A stretch of DNA of 64,000 nt from Vulcanisaeta distributa JCM 11213 (lineage in GTDB: Archaea > Thermoproteota > Thermoprotei > Thermoproteales > Thermocladiaceae), in assembly GCA_001316125.1 (NCBI GenBank), contig BBCS01000002.1, positions 1-64,000 on the forward strand, written 5' to 3'. This document shows positions 40,025 through 50,611 of this stretch, piece by piece (within the stretch, counting starts at the first letter, position 1; every line of letters starts with the position of its first letter). The notes under the pieces are model-generated. The model was given only the letters and a program-made list of their open reading frames with translations. It did no database searches and was not told the DNA's origin. The position numbers were made by a program, and so were the translations under genes.

Positions 40025-41248
40025 CTCTTAGACTTCACCCTTGGTGAGCCATCCTTATCAAGTGAGTATACTGTGATGTATGCATAGTGGCCGGTACCAC
40101 CAACATTATGAGATAGGGCCCAACCAACGTAGATATCGGCCTGCCTATCCCTAGGCTCAACGCTCTGCCTCAACTGCTTAGTCATCTCAACAGCCATACT
40201 AACGCCCGTAGCCCCCCCAATAGGATGGCCCTTGGCCTTAAGACCACCATCCAGGTTGACAGGTATTAAACCACCCTTGTAGGTCTGCTCGTTCCTAATC
40301 AGTTGTATGCCCATGCCCCTCTCCACGAATCCCAGGTCTTCGTATGCCATGACTTCGGCTATTGTGAAGCAGTCATGTACGTCAGCCACATCGAAGTATT
40401 TCCACGTATCCCTATGCTCAATACCCACCCTCCTAAAGGCTTGCTCAGCGGCTTGATAAGCAGCATCAAGCCCTATGAAGTCTGGTCTCTTGCTTAGATT
40501 TGCCGTTCCAGTGGCCACGCCCACGGATCTAATCCACACAGGTGTATCCGTTATTTTCCTAGCCAATTCCTCACTGGCGAGTATTACCGCAGCAGCTCCA
40601 TCAGTTATTGGGCTTGAGTCATAGAGTTTAATGGGCCATGCAACGTACCTCGACTTGAGACATTGATCAACGGTTATCCTCAAGCCGTAGAACTGGGCCT
40701 TTGGGTTCATTGAGCCGTAGTAATGGTTCTTAACAGCAACCTTACAAAAGTCCTCCTCAGTAGCCCCCCCAAACCTATTCATGTACGCTGTCATGTAAAG
40801 TGCGTAATAGCCTGGGAACGTCAATCCAAAGTTCTCGAACTCCCAGAAGTAGTTACCAGCCCTGCCTATGAATTCAACGACTGTTGGTGTTGGTGATTCA
40901 TACATCTTCTCCACGCCAATAGCCATGGCTATGTCAGCCATCCCCCCCGACGCCACGGCCAGGTAAGCATTATATAGTGCCGCACTACCCGACGCGCAGG
41001 CAGCCTCAACCCTCATGGCGCCCCCCCTGGGATTTAAGCCACAATATTCGCCAACAACCACAGCGTAGGGACTCGGCGCTCCAACCACCAGCGTTACCAA
41101 CGACGAAGTACTGGATATCCTTCTGATCAAGCCTTGCATCCTCTAAAGCCTCCTTAACAGCCTCCCAAGCTAATTCACCCAGGTTTGCATCAGTTCTACG
41201 TCCAAACTTCGCGTGGCCAACCCCCCCAACAATAGCCACTCCCTTCAT
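40021..41248 (-). CDS. Thiolase (acetyl-CoA acyltransferase / SCPx-like), one frameshift
   Basis: Claisen condensation or thiolytic cleavage of acyl-CoA. The start MKGVAIVGGVGHAKFGRR is followed by FVVGNA, a break near 41090, then the nucleophile VEAACASGSAALYNA, SSPITDGAAAVILASEELA, DVADVHDCFTIAE and the invariant KGHPIGATG, which here reads GHPIGGATG because of a C7 run at 40212-40218. Length is about 408 residues. It is operonic with DUF35 and crotonase. The archaeal type pairs with DUF35 and is unlike bacterial FadA. It may work in beta-oxidation or, in this clade, in acetoacetyl-CoA cleavage of the dicarboxylate/4-hydroxybutyrate cycle. Confidence 0.88.
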
Positions 41249-41403
41249 AATCCCATAATATTCGGAAAACTCCTTAAATAATAATGCTGCTCTGTTCACT
41301 ATTGCTTGATCATTACCACTATATTCATTATATATGGCCTTGAAACAAATAATTTGAGTAAATTGAGGTCGCACTTAATAACTTAGTAACGGGTTGATAT
41401 ACG

Positions 41404-43406
41404 ATGAGCACGCAAATTAAGAAGGTCGCAGTAATAGGGGGGGCAGGTACAATGGGTCATGGCATAGCGAGGTATCCGCCTGGCAGGTTATGAGGTGGTG
41501 ATAGTTGATATCTCACAGGACCTACTGAATAAGGCCCTCGAAAGGATCAAGTGGAGTCTCGATAAACTAGCTGAGAGAGGTACAATTAGTAAGGAGAAGG
41601 TTGGGGGGGAGGTCATGGGCCGCATAAAGACATCGTTATCAGTGGCCGAGGCCGTTAAATCCGCCGACATAATGATCGAGGCCGTACCCGAGAAGCTCGA
41701 TTTAAAGAAGCAGGTGTTTGCTGAGGCAGACGCCAACGCACCTCCCCCCCACGCAATACTAGCCACAAACACGAGCAGCCTACCAATAACCGAAATTGCA
41801 AGCGCGACTAAGAGGCCTGAGAGGGTTGTTGGCATTCACTTCTTTAACCCACCGGTCCTAATGCCGCTAGTCGAGGTCATAAAGGGTGCTCAAACGAGTG
41901 ACGAGGTTGCCAAGAGGCTTATGACTTCGTTAAGAGCCTTGGTAAGGAGCCAATAATGGTGAATAAGGACGTGCCTGGCTTCGTGGTGAATAGGATATTG
42001 ATTGCCCTGAACTCTGCAGCGTGTTTGTTGGTTAGTAATAACGTGTACTCTGTCGTCGAGATAGACTCAGCAACCAAGTATAGGGCTGGTCTGCCCATGG
42101 GCATCTTCGAGCTCCAGGACTTCACGGGCATAGACGTTGGTTACCTAGTTGGCTTGGCTGTTGCTGAGAGGGACTCAATGCTCAGGGTTCCATGCCCACT
42201 AATTGAGGACCTATACAAGAAGGGTTGGCTTGGTCAGAAGAGTGGTAGAGGATTTTATGAGTACAAGGGTGGCCCATACGAAAGGGCTAACATACCCAGG
42301 GAGGCCGGTGAGAAGGTTGACTTAGTACAAATATTCGCGCCCGCAATAAACATGGCCGCTTGGCTACTTAGGCAGGGCATTGCGTCGAGGGATGACATCG
42401 ACAAGGGCGTTAAGCTGGGCCTTGGCTGGCCAAAGGGCGTATTTGAGTATGCCGATGAGTTTGGCATTGATAAGGTGGTTGAGGCGCTGAACCAACTGTA
42501 CTCTAAGTATGGCTATGAATTGTTCAAGCCAGATCCATTACTCACGCAGATGGTTCAGGAGGGTAAGCTCGGGCAGAAGAGTGTAGGGGGATTCTATGAG
42601 TATGGTGCTGTTGGCGTGACTGAGTTTAAGGAAATAATACTAAGGAGGGAGCCACCGCTTGCCTGGATAATACTCAACAGACCGCAGAGACTCAATGCCC
42701 TAACCCTGACAATGCTTGAGGAGATAGGTAAAGCCCTCGACATGCTTTGGGACGATAAGGAGGTCAGGGTCGTGATAATTAGGGGGGGCGCAGGCGACAG
42801 GGCATTCTCCGCAGGTGCTGATGTCACGTCATTCCAAGGCCCACTACACACGTACTACTTCTTCATTTACAACAGGAAGTTCCAGGAGGCCGTTAATAAG
42901 ATTGAGAGGTTCCCCAAGCCAGTGATAGCGGCAATAGATGGCTACGCCCTTGGTGGCGGCTTAGAGATTGCATGGCATGCGACTTCAGGATAGCCACGGA
43001 CAGGTCCGAGCTTGGTCAGCCCGAGATCAACCTGGGCATAATACCGGGTGCAGGAGGAACGCAGAAGTTAATTAGGTATGTTGGTCTTGGTAGGGCTAAG
43101 GAGTTGATAATGCTTGGTGATAGAATCAAGGCTGATGAGGCCTATAGGATCGGCCTAGTCAACAGGGTTGTGCCCAAGGAGAAGTTTGAGGATGAGGTTA
43201 GGTCATTCGCGATGAGGTTAGCCCAAGGCCCACCAATAGCACTGACCTACGCGAAGTACGCGATAAACTTCGGAACACAGGTGCCTGTTGACATTGGTAT
43301 GTTGCTTGAGGCGGCGTTCTTCAGCATGGCCGTAAACACCAAGGATGCGCAGGAAGGTGTTATGGCCTTCGCAATGCGTAGGAAACCTGAATTTAAGGGT
43401 GAGTGA
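41404..43406 (+). CDS. Fused 3-hydroxyacyl-CoA dehydrogenase / enoyl-CoA hydratase, frameshifts
   Basis: The N half is an NAD-dependent 3-hydroxyacyl-CoA dehydrogenase: VIGAGTMGHGIA (reading VIGGAGTMGHG, G7 at 41437-41443), EAVPEKLDLKKQVF, TNTSSLPITEIA, GIHFFNPPVLMPLVEV (catalytic His), and the paired C-terminal helices (KDVPGFVVNRIL, LGWPKGVFEYAD). The C half is a crotonase: LAWIILNRPQRLNALT, AFSAGADV, IDGYALGGGLEIAMACDFRIA, INLGIIPGAGGTQKL. Breaks lie near 41475, 41935 and 42977 (one A missing in GCAATGGCA). Length is about 667 residues. The same layout serves as crotonyl-CoA hydratase/3-hydroxybutyryl-CoA dehydrogenase in crenarchaeal carbon fixation. It is divergent from the thiolase. Confidence 0.88.
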
Positions 43407-43472
43407 GGGTTATATAGTATAAATAGTGACATTACTTAAAATCTTAATGAACTAAATCAATTCTTGATTAAC

Positions 43473-43815
43473 ATGTCTGAGGACCCCCCCTTCGAACTTC
43501 TAAAATCAATGACCGAGAAGGCTCTGCCAAAACTAGCCAGTAAGGTTGGTGGGCCTGTTAAGGTGTTTCAATTCACTGGGGGAGGGTTACGAACCATTCT
43601 ATGTCGAGGTTGGCGGTGGTACTGTGAAGCTTAATAAGGGTACCCACAGATCGCCAACAGCCACAATACAGGTGAATAAGGATAACCTACTGAAGTTGAT
43701 TAAGGGGCAACTCGATGCGTTGCAAGCGTATTTCTCAGGTATTATTAAGGTAACGGGTAACATAATGGATGCTGCAACACTCATTGATATAATGAATACA
43801 GCACGCAGTGCGTAG
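43473..43815 (+). CDS. SCP2-like sterol/lipid-carrier domain protein, one frameshift
   Basis: Single-domain SCP2 fold of about 113 residues. The N-terminus MSEDPPFELLKSMTEKAL joins, at a G5 run near 43582 that should be G4, to EGYEPFYVEVGGGTVKL, then ATIQVNKDNLLKLIKGQLDALQAYFSGIIKVTGNIMDA, the characteristic SCP2 C-terminus. Such proteins bind acyl-CoA or lipids and may present substrate to the beta-oxidation-like enzymes next to it. It lies 66 bases after the fused dehydrogenase/hydratase and is one of two SCP2 proteins in the island. Confidence 0.8.
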
Positions 43816-43923
43816 CAATATGATATATAGGTTTATACATACCAATTAAAACATGCCATTTTTCTCCCCCCTACTATAAATAATAGGTATGTTTATTACA
43901 TCATGAGTTTATTGATTTAGTAT

Positions 43924-44896
43924 ATGAGGATCTTAGTCACGGTACCGCTCGTGGACCCGGACGTTGGTCCCCCCCAGGCGATGAAGATGCTTAGTGAGGT
44001 TGGTGAGGTTGACGTAAAACCAATGACGACTGAGCAGTTAAAGGATGCGATACGTGATTACGATGCGGTAATAGTCAGTGTATGGCATAGGGTGACCAGA
44101 GACATAATTGATGCTGGTAGGAACCTTAAGGTAATTGGTACCGCGTCTGTCGGTACTGACCATATCGATGTCGAGTACGCTGAGAGCAGGGGCATTAAAG
44201 TCGTTAGTGCAGCTGGCGCATCAACATACAGCGTCGCGGAATTCACCTTCGGCTTGCTACTAATGATGGTTAAGAGGATTCCTGAGAACATGGGCAGGGT
44301 TAAGAACGGTGAATGGGGGGGTTCACTACTGACTCCGGGTATTGAATTATTCGGCAAGACCCTGGGCATCATAGGCCTTGGTAGGATTGGTTCCTACGTG
44401 GCCTCAATAGCTAACGCCTTCAGGATGAGGGTTCTTGCCTACGACCCGTTTGTGGATAGGGAGAGGTTTATCGAGGTTAATGCAATCAGGGTTGGTAACC
44501 TTGATGACTTGCTTAAACAGTCTGATTTTATAACGATACATACATCATTGACCAGAGAGAGTAGGGGCTTGATCGGTAGAAGGGAGGTTGGGCTTATGAA
44601 GGATGGCGTCTACATTATCAACACTGCGAGGGGGTGAGGTTGTTGATGAGAATGCGGTTCTTGAGGGCTTAAAAAGCGGCAAAATAGCTGGTTATGCTGC
44701 GGATGTACTCACAGGCGAGCCGCCAACCGAGGATACATCGCCGTTACTAAGGGCGTTTAGGAGGGGGGGTGAGGTCCCGAACCTATTCATAACGAGCCAC
44801 ATAGCCGGGGGGGTCACGAGGGAATCCGTTAAGAGGTACACGCTGTACGTGGCTAGGGGGGGCGTTAGGGATGTGTTAATAGCGTTTAAGAGGTGA
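43924..44896 (+). CDS. D-isomer specific 2-hydroxyacid dehydrogenase, one frameshift
   Basis: NAD(P)-dependent reduction or oxidation of a 2-oxo/2-hydroxy acid. The catalytic-domain start MRILVTVPL is followed by GTASVGTDHID, then the nucleotide-binding IIGLGRIGSYVASIA and YDPF (NAD-type acidic region), SDFITIHTSLTRESRGLIG, NTARGEVVDENAV (restored by reading G4 for G5 near 44635) and the catalytic His in FITSHIAG. Length is about 324 residues, in the size range of glyoxylate/hydroxypyruvate reductases and 3-phosphoglycerate dehydrogenases without ACT domain. It precedes the TPP enzyme by only 13 bases, so the two are probably co-transcribed. Confidence 0.82.
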
Positions 44897-44909
44897 GGGG
44901 GGGATAGCC

Positions 44910-46616
44910 ATGGTGACTGGCGGTGAGGCGATTACTAGGTCCCTGATTGAGGAGGGTGTGGATACGGTATTTGGCTTACCAGGGACGCACGTGTTGGGCC
45001 TATACGCGGCACTTCATGATTACCGTGATAGGATAAAGCACGTGCTTGGGCGTTTTGAACCAAGCATGGGTTTTATGGCTGATGGCTATGCGAGGGCCAG
45101 CGGTAAGGTTGGTGTTGTCATCGCCACAGCAGGCCCGGGTGCAACGGGCTTGGTCACACCACTTGCCCAGGCATCGGTTGAGGGAGTCCCAATAGTGGCG
45201 CTTGTCGGCTTAACGCCAATAAGGACAGCAGGTAGGGGTTACTACCATGAATTTAGAGACGTAAATGCCCAATTGAGTATTTTCAAGCCGTTCACTAAGT
45301 TAGCCGTTAGGGTTGAGGACCCCCCCCGGGAAATACCCAAGGTAATGGCTAAGGCCTTCAGGACAGCTAAGGAGGGTAGGCCAGGCCCCCCCGTCTACGT
45401 GGAGCTGCCCAGAGACGTGATTGAGAGCGAAATGGAGTGGATAGCTATACTAAGGAGGAGCCCATAAGGACTAAGCCAGATCCAAGCCTAGTGGAGTTGG
45501 CTGCTAAGGAATTACTAAATGCTGAGAGACCCATTATCTACGTTGGTGGTGGCGTGATAGCCGCAAATGCGAGTGACGCGCTCATTAAAGTTGCCGAGGA
45601 GTTAGGCGCCCCCCCAGTGGTTACCTCAATCATGGGCAAGGGCGCAATACCCTTCGACCACCCACTACATGGCGGCTTAGCAGCGGGTTACTTCGGGGAT
45701 ACGGTGGCTGTTAAGCTTGTTGAGAAGGCCGATGTTGTGCTTGCCATAGGGACTAGGTTTAGCGAGTTGGGCACCGGCATGTGGTCACTGCCAATAAGGG
45801 GGGAGGCTAATCCACGTTAATATTGATCCTAACGACATCGGCAGGAATTATAAGACAGACTTGTCGATAGTCTCCGATGCCCTGGAATTCCTCAATGCAC
45901 TATATGATAAAGTTAGGGGTAAGGGACCTGGTAGGGATAGGGGAATTAAGTTAATCAATGAGGTTAAGGCCTCCGTTGGTAATCAACAACTTAGGGAACT
46001 TGGCTATGATGAGTCCAGGATAAACCCAAGCGACCTAGTTAGGGCTCTTGCCCACGTACTTGATAACGATATGCGTGAGGGAAAGGCAATAGTCACCTGC
46101 GACGCCGGTGGTAATCAAGTTGCCATGTTTGAGTTGCCAGTCTACAAGCCAAGAACCTACTTCAACCCAGCGGGCTTTACGTCGTTGGGCTTCGCAATAC
46201 CCGCGGCTATTGGCGCAAAGATTGCTAGGCCTGAGGCGACGGTAGTCGCTACGACGGGTGATGCAGCATTCTTCATGACTGGTATGGAGATAGCCACGGC
46301 TGCCGAGTTAAACCTTAGGGTTACCTTCGTGATATTTAATGATAGGGCCCAGGGAGTCCTGAGGCTACAGCAGAGGTTTCTCTATGGTGGTAAGGTCTAT
46401 GCATCGCATACATACCCCCCCATGGACTTCTGCAAGTTCGCTGAGGCATTAGGCATAGACTGTGTTAGGATAAACGATAGGAAGGAGTTGGAGAGTGGAC
46501 TGGATAAGTGTATATATGGGACTAACAAGCCGTGCGTCGCCAATGTCCTTGTTAACCCAGATGCGGTGCCAACGCCAATAACCAGGCAGTTAATGGCAAT
46601 ATTCGGTAGAAGATAG
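44910..46616 (+). CDS. Thiamine-diphosphate enzyme, acetolactate synthase-like, frameshifts
   Basis: Three-domain TPP enzyme: the PYR domain (VDTVFGLPGTHVLGLYAAL, FEPSMGFMADGYARASGKVG with the catalytic Glu, ATAGPGATGLVTPLAQASVEGVPIVALVG), the central domain (RPIIYVGGGVIAANAS, PPVVTSIMGKGAIPFDHPLHGG), and the PP domain (NPAGFTSLGFAIPAAIGAKIA, TTGDAAFFMTGMEIATAAELNLRVTFVIFNDRAQG). Breaks lie near 45450 and 45810. Length is about 570 residues. No small IlvH subunit follows. The NDRAQG loop replaces the usual NNxxYG. With a hydroxyacid dehydrogenase upstream it could act on 2-hydroxyacyl-CoA, glyoxylate or 2-oxo acids and need not be the biosynthetic IlvB. Confidence 0.8.
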
Positions 46617-46653
46617 TCGCATGTATTTTAATTTATTTGCTTTAAAATATAGC

Positions 46654-47708
46654 TCAGTTCCACTTAACAATGGCCCTTGCATGAAGCCCCCCCTTCTCAA
46701 GGTTATCATAAGCTTCGTTTATCTGTTCCGGCGAATACACGTGACTAACTAACTTCTTGACATCGACTTTACCTGAAGCCACTAGCTTAATTATCTCAGG
46801 TAGGTCGAGCCTAGGTCTATAACCCAGGCTTCCTATTATTCTAATGCCGTTCACGACAAACGGCAATATATTCACACTAAAGTAGGACTTTGGACCGCCA
46901 AGCCCAGTCACCACTATTGTACCGGCCCTGGCCACCACCTCCATGGATAACTTAAGATCGGGCTCAGGCCTTGCTTCATGAACCACATCAGCGCCGTCCG
47001 GCAGTATATCCCTTATCCTGCTTATTGGATCCTCCTTACTCGAATTTATCACGTGGGTAGCGCCGAGCTCCCTGGCCTTATTTAATGCGTAGTCCCTAAC
47101 ATCCACAGCAATTATTGGGTACGCACCCATGGCACTGGCTAATTGAACGGCTGATAAACCAACACCGCCAACGCCAATAATCACTAGGCTTGTGCCAGGC
47201 CCAACACCAGCCTCCCTCAGTGCGTGATATGCAGTGCCGTATGCACAGGCAATTGGTGCGGCGTAGTAAACATCAACACCCTTCTCCAGGGGGGGTATGA
47301 CGGCTATTTCAGGAACTGTTAAGTACTCAGCATGACCACCATTAAGTCCCACAAGGCCTGGCATACGGCCTGCCGCCGCTGGGCAATAATTCTCCTTACC
47401 ACTGGCGCAGTACTTGCAGATGCCATCTGGAACAATCCAGGAAACAATGACGGGGGGGTCACCCTTCTTTAAGCCCCATGGATTCTTAACATCGGGCCCA
47501 AAATCCTCAACCCAGCCCGAAATTTCATGCCCAGGTATAAAGCCCTGCCTAACCGGTCCAAAATCACCCTTAAACAGATGCAGGTCACTATGGCATATGC
47601 CTGTGGCGGCAACCCTAACGAGTATCTCGCCAGGACCTGGCTTTGGTGCCGGCACATCCCTAAGCTCCAGGTATGGCTTATTTGGCCCCCTAAATGTTGC
47701 AGCTTCAT
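46654..47708 (-). CDS. Zinc-dependent alcohol dehydrogenase (MDR family), one frameshift
   Basis: The start MKAATFRGPNKPYLELRDV is restored by one G near 47702. Then come the catalytic zinc ligand GICHSDLH, GHEISGWVEDFG, a structural-zinc segment CKYCASGKENYC, IACAYGTAYHAL and the nucleotide motif VIIGVGGVGLSAVQLASAMGA with VDVRDYAL (NAD preference). The C-terminus is normal and length is about 351 residues. It may oxidise an alcohol to the aldehyde or ketone entering the acyl-CoA island. It is convergent with the TPP gene and the frame after the start is intact. Confidence 0.86.
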
Positions 47709-47826
47709 GGGTATTTAATGCGTGTTAATGCCTTTTAACAAATCACTGTAAGGTCACTATTTTTATATAAATGAATTATATAATCATATATATTTTAACA
47801 CAATATACGAATTATCACCACATAAT

Positions 47827-48297
47827 TTATGCCACGAACCTCGTCGGAACACTCATGGCAGTATTCGTCATTTTAATGGCCGCCGATGAGAATTGAATAA
47901 GCGTTAAGAAGCTACCCTTCTTCACCCTAATCTTCCTCGAGAGTATTGCCGCAACTGGGTCAACCTTACCCTGTATTAAATCTTTCCAAAGGGTATAATC
48001 AGCCTCAAGTATGTAATCGGCATCAGCCTTACTCGCATCTATGTAGAACTCAGAGCCCTGGCAAGTACCATTCCTAAGTCTAAACTTCATGGCGCCTGCA
48101 TTGGACGTCACGTTACTAAGCCCCCCCATTAGTTGAGCCACGGCACTAACGACAGCGTTAGGTATGTTAGACGCCACAAAAACCACGTCCCAAATCCAAT
48201 CCTTAGCCGCCTCCCTATACTCCTGGTTCTCATTTAACGCCTTACAAAAAGCCTCAGCCCATTGTGGACTTGGAAATATAAAACCTTCACTTGACAT
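47827..48297 (-). CDS. SCP2-like lipid-carrier protein, second copy
   Basis: The intact 156-residue protein has an N-terminal helical segment (SPQWAEAFCKALNENQEYREAAKDW), a middle strand region, and the SCP2 C-terminal pattern ADYILEADYTLWKDLIQGKVDPVAAILSRKIRVKKG. It differs clearly from the SCP2 protein at 43473, being closer to the longer DUF-type SCP2 carriers. It is divergent from the acyl-CoA dehydrogenase across 125 AT-rich bases. It likely binds an acyl or lipid intermediate. Confidence 0.78.
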   Translation of the reverse strand: MSSEGFIFPSPQWAEAFCKALNENQEYREAAKDWIWDVVFVASNIPNAVVSAVAQLMGGLSNVTSNAGAMKFRLRNGTCQGSEFYIDASKADADYILEADYTLWKDLIQGKVDPVAAILSRKIRVKKGSFLTLIQFSSAAIKMTNTAMSVPTRFVA

Positions 48298-48422
48298 ACA
48301 TAATCAATTATTTTCTATTGAATTTAAAGAATTATTAATATGAATGCTATATATTATTTCCAATGAATTAATATATTATATGTAGTGATTACGTTTAAAG
48401 TATCTACACATAATTAGTTTCA

Positions 48423-49681
48423 ATGAGTTATTTAGATCTTGATAAATTAACCGAGGAGGACGAGGTAATAAGGCGTAATGTACATAAGCTTGCCGAGGAG
48501 GTGCTCAGGCCGTTGTCCATTAAGGTTGATAGGATGGATCCAGGGAGTAGGGTTGCACCAGGATCGCCGTTGTATGGGGCTATTAGGGAGATGAAGAGGA
48601 TGGGCTTACACAGGATTTATCTGCCCAGGGATCGCGGAGGACTTGGGTTAACGAATCTACAGAGGTACATAATCGATGAGGAGCTTGGTTGGGCCAGCCT
48701 GGGCTTTGCGACACTTATTGGTGTTGATGCGATACCCTTCACAATAGCTTCATTATTTGGTTCAGAGAAGGTTAAGGAGGAGTTAGTCAAGCCCTGGCTT
48801 GAGGATACGGAGGGTAGGTACATTGGTTGCTGGGGGTGTTACTGAGCCTGAGCATGGCAGTGATTACATACTGGCGTTTAGGGATAGGGAAGTTGAGTCC
48901 TTTGGTAGGGGGTAACGTGGTTATTGAGCGTGATGGTAATGAGTGGGTCATAAACGGTCAAAAGTCAGCCTGGGTTTCGGCTGCGCCAATATGCACTCAC
49001 ATGGGTCTTCATGCCCAGTTAAAGGATGGAAGGAGCCTTAGGGATGGCGTATTCGTAATAGTGCCACTTAACCTAAAGGGTGTTAGGAAGGGTGAACAAA
49101 TCGATATGCTTGGTAATAGGGATTGTCCGCAGGGACCTGTGTATTTCGATAATGTGCGTGTACCTGATGATTATGTGATTGTCCAACCACCATTTTATGA
49201 GGTATTCTCAGACCAGCTGCTTAATTTGACGAGCGTGAATATGGGCGCGTACTCCGTGGGTCTCGCCAGGGCGGCCTTTGAAGAAGCCCTGAGGTACGCC
49301 AAGACCCGTGTGCAGGGTGGTAGACCATTAATTGAGCATAAGAACATTAAGTTGAAGATTTATGAAATGTTTGAGAAGGTGGAGACGGCCAGATACTACG
49401 TTCGGAAGGCCATGGACTACGTATACACTAGATTCTTTGTGGAGCAGTCATTTGCTATACCACCCAGATACGCAAGGGCGGCGCAGGTATATGCGAAGAA
49501 GATAGCCTTTGAGGTTGCCCATGATGCATTGCAAATATTTGGTGCCTATGGGCTTAGTAAGGAATTCATTATTGAGAAGTTATTTAGGGATGCCAGGGCG
49601 TTACTCATTGAGGATGGTACAGTGGAGGCCTTAAGCCTTGATGCTGCAGATGATATTATTCAGGGGGGGTATGGCTTGTAA
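48423..49681 (+). CDS. Acyl-CoA dehydrogenase, one to two frameshifts
   Basis: FAD-dependent dehydrogenation of an acyl-CoA. The N-terminal helical domain has LHRIYLPRDRGGLGLTNLQRYIIDEELG. After a break near 48836 comes the FAD/substrate motif GVTEPEHGSD, then WVINGQKSAWVSAAPICTH, and after a break near 48900 the C-terminal helical domain ALRYAKTRVQGGRPLIEHKNIKLKI, DALQIFGAYGLSKEFIIEKLFRDARALLIEDGTVEALSLDAADDI. The catalytic base position carries EDGTVE, resembling the usual YEGT.E region. Length is about 420 residues. ATG 48423 starts the gene, followed 56 bases after its end by the acetoacetate-decarboxylase-like gene. Confidence 0.86.
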
Positions 49682-49706
49682 AGTAAATAATGTAAATAGT
49701 ACTAAT

Positions 49707-49720
49707 GCTTAAATTTAAAT
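49707..49720 (+). promoter_or_regulatory. TATA-like promoter of the acetoacetate-decarboxylase-like gene
   Basis: GCTTAAATTTAAAT is centred about 25 bases upstream of ATG 49738, so this gene probably has its own leaderless transcript despite following the acyl-CoA dehydrogenase closely. Confidence 0.5.
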
Positions 49721-49737
49721 AGACATATTTCAAGTAT

Positions 49738-50538
49738 ATGGTCCTTAAAGGTGGCGATAAAGGTTTTGGAATACCATTAAATGCTCCATTATATCCCCGC
49801 TCATCGGTCATAAATTATAGTAAAGTTAGGGTAGTTATGGCACTGGCGAATATTGATCCAAAGAGTGTGGAACCATTATTACCTGAGGGTGTTGACCTGG
49901 CCCTTGAGATGGCTGCCTTTTGGGTTGGTGATTACGGGATATCAACGGTTGGGGGGGTCTACGGGGGGGAGGCATTGATAGCGCTGCCCGTGAGGACTGA
50001 GGCGTTGAACTTGCCTATTACATACCTACATCTACGTAACCAATGATGCGGCTATGGCAGCGGGTAGGGAGTTAGCAGGTGCGCCTAAGAAGCTTGGTAA
50101 CATTAGGCTTGTGATTAATGATTACGGTTTAGTGATAGGTACGTTGGATAGGGGGGGTGGTGAGTTAATGAGGGTTGAGGTTGCAATAAGTGGTAGGTTA
50201 AGCCTCGAGCAGTTAGACGCCTTTAAGGCATTAATGCCTAGGGTGGAGAATACCGTAACATTCCCATTACTATCATTAAGGACATTACCGCCCTTACCTG
50301 ATGGTACACCTGGCATTGCCCAATTAATACATTGGTATGCAAAATTCACATTCACACCGAGAGAAAGCCCACAAATATGGCTGGTGAGGCCAGGGTTAAA
50401 CTTAGTGGTACGCCATATGACCCACTTGATGATATTAAGGTGACCCAGGTAATTACTGGCTTCTATATTGAAGGCGATATGGAACTTGGCATCATTAAGA
50501 GGGTTAAGGAGTGGGGGGGATTAACCTGGGGGGGCTAG
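49738..50538 (+). CDS. Acetoacetate decarboxylase-like protein, frameshifts
   Basis: ADC superfamily. The N-terminus has YSKVRVVMALANIDPKSVEPLLPEGV. After a break near 50030 the sequence gives YVTNDAAMAAGRELAGAPKKLGNI, in which the Lys of the PKK segment corresponds to the Schiff-base Lys of acetoacetate decarboxylase. Later come YGLVIGTLDRGG and a C-terminal GTPYDPLDDIKVTQVITGFYIEGDM in a third frame after about 50390. Length is about 265 residues. It could decarboxylate acetoacetate or a related 3-oxoacid; related proteins catalyse aldol or dehydration chemistry instead. Confidence 0.75.
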
Positions 50539-50611
50539 AGTATATAGAGTAATACATATTATATATATTAAAAATATTTTAATGCAATACCATGAATTAA
50601 TTCAATGAATT

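Noticed and set aside
44910..46616. Calling the TPP enzyme ilvB
   Set aside because: There is no small subunit, no branched-chain genes are nearby and an atypical NDRAQG loop is present; the general family name is safer.
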